A DNA stretch of 5,609 nt from the NCBI GenBank assembly GCA_937858455.1, contig CALLYN010000460.1:1-5609 (forward strand), written 5' to 3'. Under the pieces are notes generated by a model, which saw only the letters and a list, made by a program, of their open reading frames with translations, was not told where the DNA came from and ran no database searches. The position numbers were made by a program, and so were the translations under genes. The DNA comes from an uncultured Kouleothrix sp. (GTDB lineage: Bacteria > Chloroflexota > Chloroflexia > Chloroflexales > Roseiflexaceae). This document shows positions 5,468-5,609 of the stretch, in pieces. Each line of letters opens with the position of its first letter. Positions within the stretch are counted from its first letter, which is position 1.

Positions 5468-5609
5468 ATGCTGCACGGGCGTTTCCTTCAGCCGCACCGG
5501 CATTCCAACCATGCTGCACGCGTGCTCGCTTCACCCGCACCTGTATTCCAGCATGCTGCACGCGCGCTCGCTTCAGCTGCACCGGCACTCGGGCACGCTG
5601 CACGCGCGC
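5468..5609. repeat. degenerate 42/43-nt tandem repeat, cut by the window edge
   Basis: Three full units start at 5468, 5511 and 5553 (periods 43, 42 and 42). A fourth, starting at 5595, is cut by the window end. Each begins ATGCTGCACG (ACGCTGCACG in the last), then roughly SGYGYTYSCTTCA, then CNGCAC, then a variable C-rich end. The second and third units agree at 34 of 42 bases. Traces of an older unit appear at about 5447-5467. The whole unit is similar between copies, not just a short block, so this is a minisatellite and not a CRISPR array. Read on the minus strand the 42-nt period gives a 14-residue Arg/Val repeat, but the 43-nt unit breaks the frame, so I do not call a gene. Confidence 0.75.

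Noticed and set aside
5373..5603. 76-codon minus-strand frame through the tandem repeat
   Set aside because: The peptide repeat is lost where the unit length changes to 43 nt, it has no ribosome-binding site, and no known domain is visible.
5468..5609. CRISPR-like regular spacing at the right edge
   Set aside because: Similarity extends across the whole 42-nt unit, with no unique spacers and no palindromic direct repeat of normal length, so it is a tandem repeat.

Overview
The window is GC-rich bacterial chromosome. Its gene content is a membrane-anchored Hanks-type Ser/Thr kinase, a PP2C phosphatase, an APC permease and short HTH proteins. Together with the base composition and the degenerate intergenic minisatellite at the right edge, this fits a filamentous member of the Chloroflexota (Roseiflexus/Kouleothrix/Herpetosiphon-like). 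That placement is an inference from style; no rRNA or marker gene is present.

Layout. Four genes lie on the minus strand and are transcribed from right to left. The order is an APC-superfamily amino-acid permease (4557-2953), a gap of about 117 nt holding a strong 13-bp hairpin, a PP2C phosphatase (2835-2008), a tail-anchored Ser/Thr protein kinase (1990-995), and a 295-aa helical protein with a HEPN-like C-terminus (977-90). The last three genes are each separated by exactly 17 nt and almost certainly share a transcript. A divergent, relatively AT-rich control region of about 320 bp (4558-4875) separates the permease from a plus-strand gene (4876-5241). That gene encodes a 121-aa protein made of two tandem helix-turn-helix units and an RGRP AT-hook-like tail. 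Beyond it, 5242-5440 is non-coding except for a hairpin at the gene end. From 5468 to the window edge there is a 42/43-nt degenerate tandem repeat.

How the parts may work together. The kinase and phosphatase form a classic opposing pair: reversible Ser/Thr phosphorylation, with the kinase held on the inner face of the membrane by a C-terminal helix and having no external sensor domain. The third gene of the cluster is a natural candidate substrate or effector. Its HEPN-like motif keeps the Arg (R250) but has Phe where the catalytic His of the R-X4-6-H ribonuclease motif is expected, so if it is a HEPN protein it is probably a non-catalytic or binding version. The permease may be co-transcribed with the cluster or be an independent unit ended or attenuated by the hairpin. 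The double-HTH protein is a plausible regulator of its own gene and of the divergent permease. These functional links are inferences from position.
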